From Wenzhouxiangella sp. (lineage in GTDB: Bacteria > Pseudomonadota > Gammaproteobacteria > Xanthomonadales > Wenzhouxiangellaceae): a stretch of DNA of 8,505 nt. Both the position numbers and the translations under genes were made by a program. Under the pieces are notes generated by a model that made no database searches, was not told the origin of the DNA, and saw only the letters and a program-made list of their open reading frames with translations. The stretch spans positions 1-8,505 of the forward strand of contig SKKM01000037.1 of assembly GCA_007121485.1 (NCBI GenBank), read 5' to 3'. Below, piece after piece: positions 6,075 to 8,505 of the stretch (its first letter is position 1; every line of letters starts with the position of its first letter).

Positions 6075-8505
6075 ATGCGCTTTACCGACGTCTTCATCCA
6101 CAAGCCGGTGCTGGCCACCGTGGTCAGCCTGTTCATCCTGCTGCTGGGCCTGCGCGCCGCCTTCGACCTGAACGTGCGCCAGTTCCCGGAAATCCAGAAC
6201 GCGGTCATCACGGTGACCACCGCCTACATCGGCGCCGACGCCGACCTGGTGCAGGGCTTCATCACCACCCCGCTGGAGCGCGAGGTAGCCCAGGCCGAGG
6301 GCATCGATTACCTGGTCTCGACCTCGGTGCCTGGCGTGTCGATCATCCAGGCTTTTCTGCGCCTGGACGCCGACCCCAACGACGCGCTGACCGAAGTCGC
6401 CGCCCAGGTCAACAAGCTGCGCTCCGAACTGCCCGAGCAGTCGGAAGACCCGGTCATCGAGCTGTCGGTGGGCGAGCAGGTGGCGGCCATGTACCTGTCG
6501 TTTTTCAGCGACATTCTCGACGAAAGCCAGATCACCGATTACCTGGTGCGCGAGGTCGAGCCGCAGTTGGCCACCATTCCCGGCGTGCAGCAGGCCGAGA
6601 TTCTCGGTGCCGGTACCTTCGCCATGCGCATCTGGCTGGACCCGGCGCGCATGGCGGCCATGGGGGTAACCGGCAGCGATATCCGCCGCGCCCTGCAGGC
6701 CAACAACGTGCTGTCCGCTGTCGGACGTACCCGCGGTCAGATGGTCAGCATCAACCTGACTGCCGATACCGATCTGCAGTCGGTCGAGGAATTCCAGCGC
6801 CTGGTCGTGCGCTCCGACAACAGCGCCCTGGTGCGACTGGAGGACGTGGCCGAGGTTGAGCTGGGCCCTGAGAGTTTCGATGCCTCGGTGACCTACAACG
6901 GACTCGATGCGGTGTTCATCGGCGTCGAGATCGCGCCCGACGCCAACGCTCTGGACGTGATCGGCGAGGTGCGGCAGGTCTGGGACGAGCTGATCATCCC
7001 GCGCCTGCCCGAAGGGCTGGAGGCGGCGATTTCCTATGACTCGGCCGAGTACATCGAAAGCGCCATCAACGAGGTGATCTTCACCATCTTCCTCGCCCTG
7101 GTCATCGTGGTGCTGGTGATCTATGCCTTCCTCGGCTCGGCCCGTAGCGCCATCATCCCGGCCCTGTCGGTGCCGCTGTCGCTGATTGGCACCTTTTTCC
7201 TGATGCTGCTGATGGGCTTTTCGATCAACCTGCTGACCCTGCTGGCCATGGTGCTGGCGATCGGCATCGTGGTCGATGACGCCATCATCATGCTGGAAAA
7301 CATCGAGCGGCAGATGGAGCAGGGCAAATCGCGCATCGAGGCCGCGATCGCCGGCGCGCGCCAACTGGCCTGGCCGATCGTGGCCATGTCGACCACGCTG
7401 ATCGCCGTGTTCCTGCCGATCGGCTTCGTCGGCGGCCTGACCGGGACCCTGTTCATCGAGTTCGCCTTCACCCTGGCCGCCACCGTGGTGCTGTCGGGCG
7501 TGGTCGCGCTGACCCTGGCGCCCATGCTGTGCTCGCGCATCCTGCGCTCGCGCCGAACGGACACGCGGCCAAAATTTGCCGCCTGGCTGGATCGCCGCTT
7601 CGATCAGCTGCGTCGGGGCTACCGGGGTCATCTGCACGGCTGGCTGCATCACCGTCACGTGCTGGCCACTTTCGGCCTGATCGTGCTGGTGTCCTGCTAT
7701 TTCCTGTTCATCACCAGCGAGTCCGAACTGGAGCCGACCGAGGATTCCGGCTTCATCTTTTCCATCATGGAGGGTGACCCCTTCATCACCCTGGACGCCC
7801 TGGAGCGAAATACGCGGCGCCTGGACGCGCTGGGCGCGGATACGGATGACATCGAGGGTATCTTCCTGATCAACGGTTTCGGCGGCGCGGGTGTGGGTGC
7901 AACCAACCAGGCCATTGCCGGCATCGTGCTGCAGCCCTGGGGCGAGCGCGAGCGCAGCACCCAGGCGGTGCTGGAAGAAACCGTGCAGCCGTTCCTGAGT
8001 GGCATTCCCGGCCTGCGATCTTTTGCAGTCGTGCCGCCGGACCTGCCCACGCCGGGCGGCGGCGGCCCGCCGGTCCAGTTCGTCATCGGCTCGACCGAGC
8101 CGCTCGAGAACATGGTCGATTTTGCCGACCAGCTGATGGAACGGGCCATGCAGTCGGGCCGCTTCATTTTCGTCAACTCCGATCTGGACATCGACCAGCC
8201 GCAGCGGGAAATCCGAATCGACCGCGACCAGGCGGCGGTGATGGGCGTGGACATGGCGCAGGTGTCCGGCGATCTGGCGACCATGCTGTCCGGCGGCTTC
8301 GTCGGCCGCTTCGCCATGGACAACCGTTCCTACCGGGTAATCCCGCAGGTGCAGCGCGCCGACCGGCTCAATCCGGAGCAGGTGGGTGATTTCTATACCC
8401 GCAACCGCGACGGCGAACTGGTGCGCATGGCCGGGCTGATCGACTTCGAGCCCTCGGTGCAGCCGCAGCAGCTCAGGCGCTTCCAGCAGCTCAACGCGGT
8501 CACCA
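6075..8505 (+). CDS. RND efflux pump, inner-membrane permease subunit, HAE1 type (3' end outside window)
   Basis: Proton-driven trimeric exporter of drugs or other amphiphiles; 810 codons are present of an expected 1,020-1,050. It starts MRFTDVFIHKPVLATVVSLF, a typical RND N-terminus leading into TM1 (12-29). A porter region with VRQFPEI at 34-40 and the TTPLE segment at 64-68 follows. TM2-TM6 lie at roughly 332-352, 358-380, 384-409, 433-454 and 463-487. TM4 contains GIVVDDAIIMLENIER with the proton-relay pair D401-D402, equivalent to AcrB D407-D408, which places it in the drug-exporting HAE1 branch rather than the heavy-metal HME branch. TM7 is at 529-546, and the second porter loop includes a glycine-rich PTPGGGGPPVQFVIG segment near 655-670, as in MexI/LpeB-like pumps. 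The second-half relay lysine and the last helices lie outside. The frame is open to the window end. The nearest purine-rich Shine-Dalgarno candidate (AGGG) is far from the ATG, so coupling with the adaptor is likely. Confidence 0.96.
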   Translation, partial: MRFTDVFIHKPVLATVVSLFILLLGLRAAFDLNVRQFPEIQNAVITVTTAYIGADADLVQGFITTPLEREVAQAEGIDYLVSTSVPGVSIIQAFLRLDADPNDALTEVAAQVNKLRSELPEQSEDPVIELSVGEQVAAMYLSFFSDILDESQITDYLVREVEPQLATIPGVQQAEILGAGTFAMRIWLDPARMAAMGVTGSDIRRALQANNVLSAVGRTRGQMVSINLTADTDLQSVEEFQRLVVRSDNSALVRLEDVAEVELGPESFDASVTYNGLDAVFIGVEIAPDANALDVIGEVRQVWDELIIPRLPEGLEAAISYDSAEYIESAINEVIFTIFLALVIVVLVIYAFLGSARSAIIPALSVPLSLIGTFFLMLLMGFSINLLTLLAMVLAIGIVVDDAIIMLENIERQMEQGKSRIEAAIAGARQLAWPIVAMSTTLIAVFLPIGFVGGLTGTLFIEFAFTLAATVVLSGVVALTLAPMLCSRILRSRRTDTRPKFAAWLDRRFDQLRRGYRGHLHGWLHHRHVLATFGLIVLVSCYFLFITSESELEPTEDSGFIFSIMEGDPFITLDALERNTRRLDALGADTDDIEGIFLINGFGGAGVGATNQAIAGIVLQPWGERERSTQAVLEETVQPFLSGIPGLRSFAVVPPDLPTPGGGGPPVQFVIGSTEPLENMVDFADQLMERAMQSGRFIFVNSDLDIDQPQREIRIDRDQAAVMGVDMAQVSGDLATMLSGGFVGRFAMDNRSYRVIPQVQRADRLNPEQVGDFYTRNRDGELVRMAGLIDFEPSVQPQQLRRFQQLNAVT

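Noticed and set aside
5961..7658. Long minus-strand open frame (565 codons) opposite the adaptor end and RND pump
   Set aside because: It is antisense to a clearly conserved RND pump with family motifs throughout. The translation is rich in His, Gln, Asp, Gly and Arg with no recognisable domain, as expected for a shadow frame in GC-rich DNA.

Overview
The window is GC-rich (roughly 65% by eye), densely coding DNA from a Gram-negative bacterium, most likely a gammaproteobacterium. RlmJ, a mainly gammaproteobacterial rRNA methyltransferase, is present, as are a tripartite RND efflux system and a Spy/CpxP-like periplasmic protein. The genus cannot be fixed from the sequence; a Xanthomonadales/Chromatiales-type lineage is a guess from base composition and gene style. 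There are six protein genes plus a seventh running off each end being counted among them: seven in all, five complete and two partial. No RNA genes, insertion sequences, CRISPR arrays or phage genes were seen, and no gap between genes exceeds about 155 bp.

Left part (1-2000, minus strand): a copper-type P1B ATPase (copA, cut off at the window edge just before its DKTGT phosphorylation site). Upstream of it on the same strand lies a small exported Spy/CpxP-like protein. A good intrinsic terminator separates the two, so they are probably separate transcripts, but the pairing suggests periplasmic metal stress handling.

Middle (2000-4090): rlmJ on the plus strand, divergent from the spy-like gene, across a 145-bp intergenic region holding a perfect 22-bp palindrome that overlaps a TATACT box. 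Converging on rlmJ with only 4 bp between stops is a compact 12-TM-class anion/arsenite-type (IT superfamily, SLC13-like) permease on the minus strand.

Right part (4090-8505, plus strand): a TetR-family regulator, an RND periplasmic adaptor overlapping it by ATGA, and an HAE1-type RND inner-membrane pump starting 22 bp later and leaving the window. This is a self-regulated efflux operon. The tetR promoter region, shared with the divergent permease, carries four GTTCA/TGAAC half-sites spaced in multiples of about 9 bp, a plausible operator array. No outer-membrane channel gene is visible; it may lie downstream or the pump may use a TolC encoded elsewhere.

Overall this is conserved housekeeping plus metal and drug export genes. 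I found no convincing previously undescribed system; the most interesting unexplained elements are the two regulatory-looking intergenic regions.
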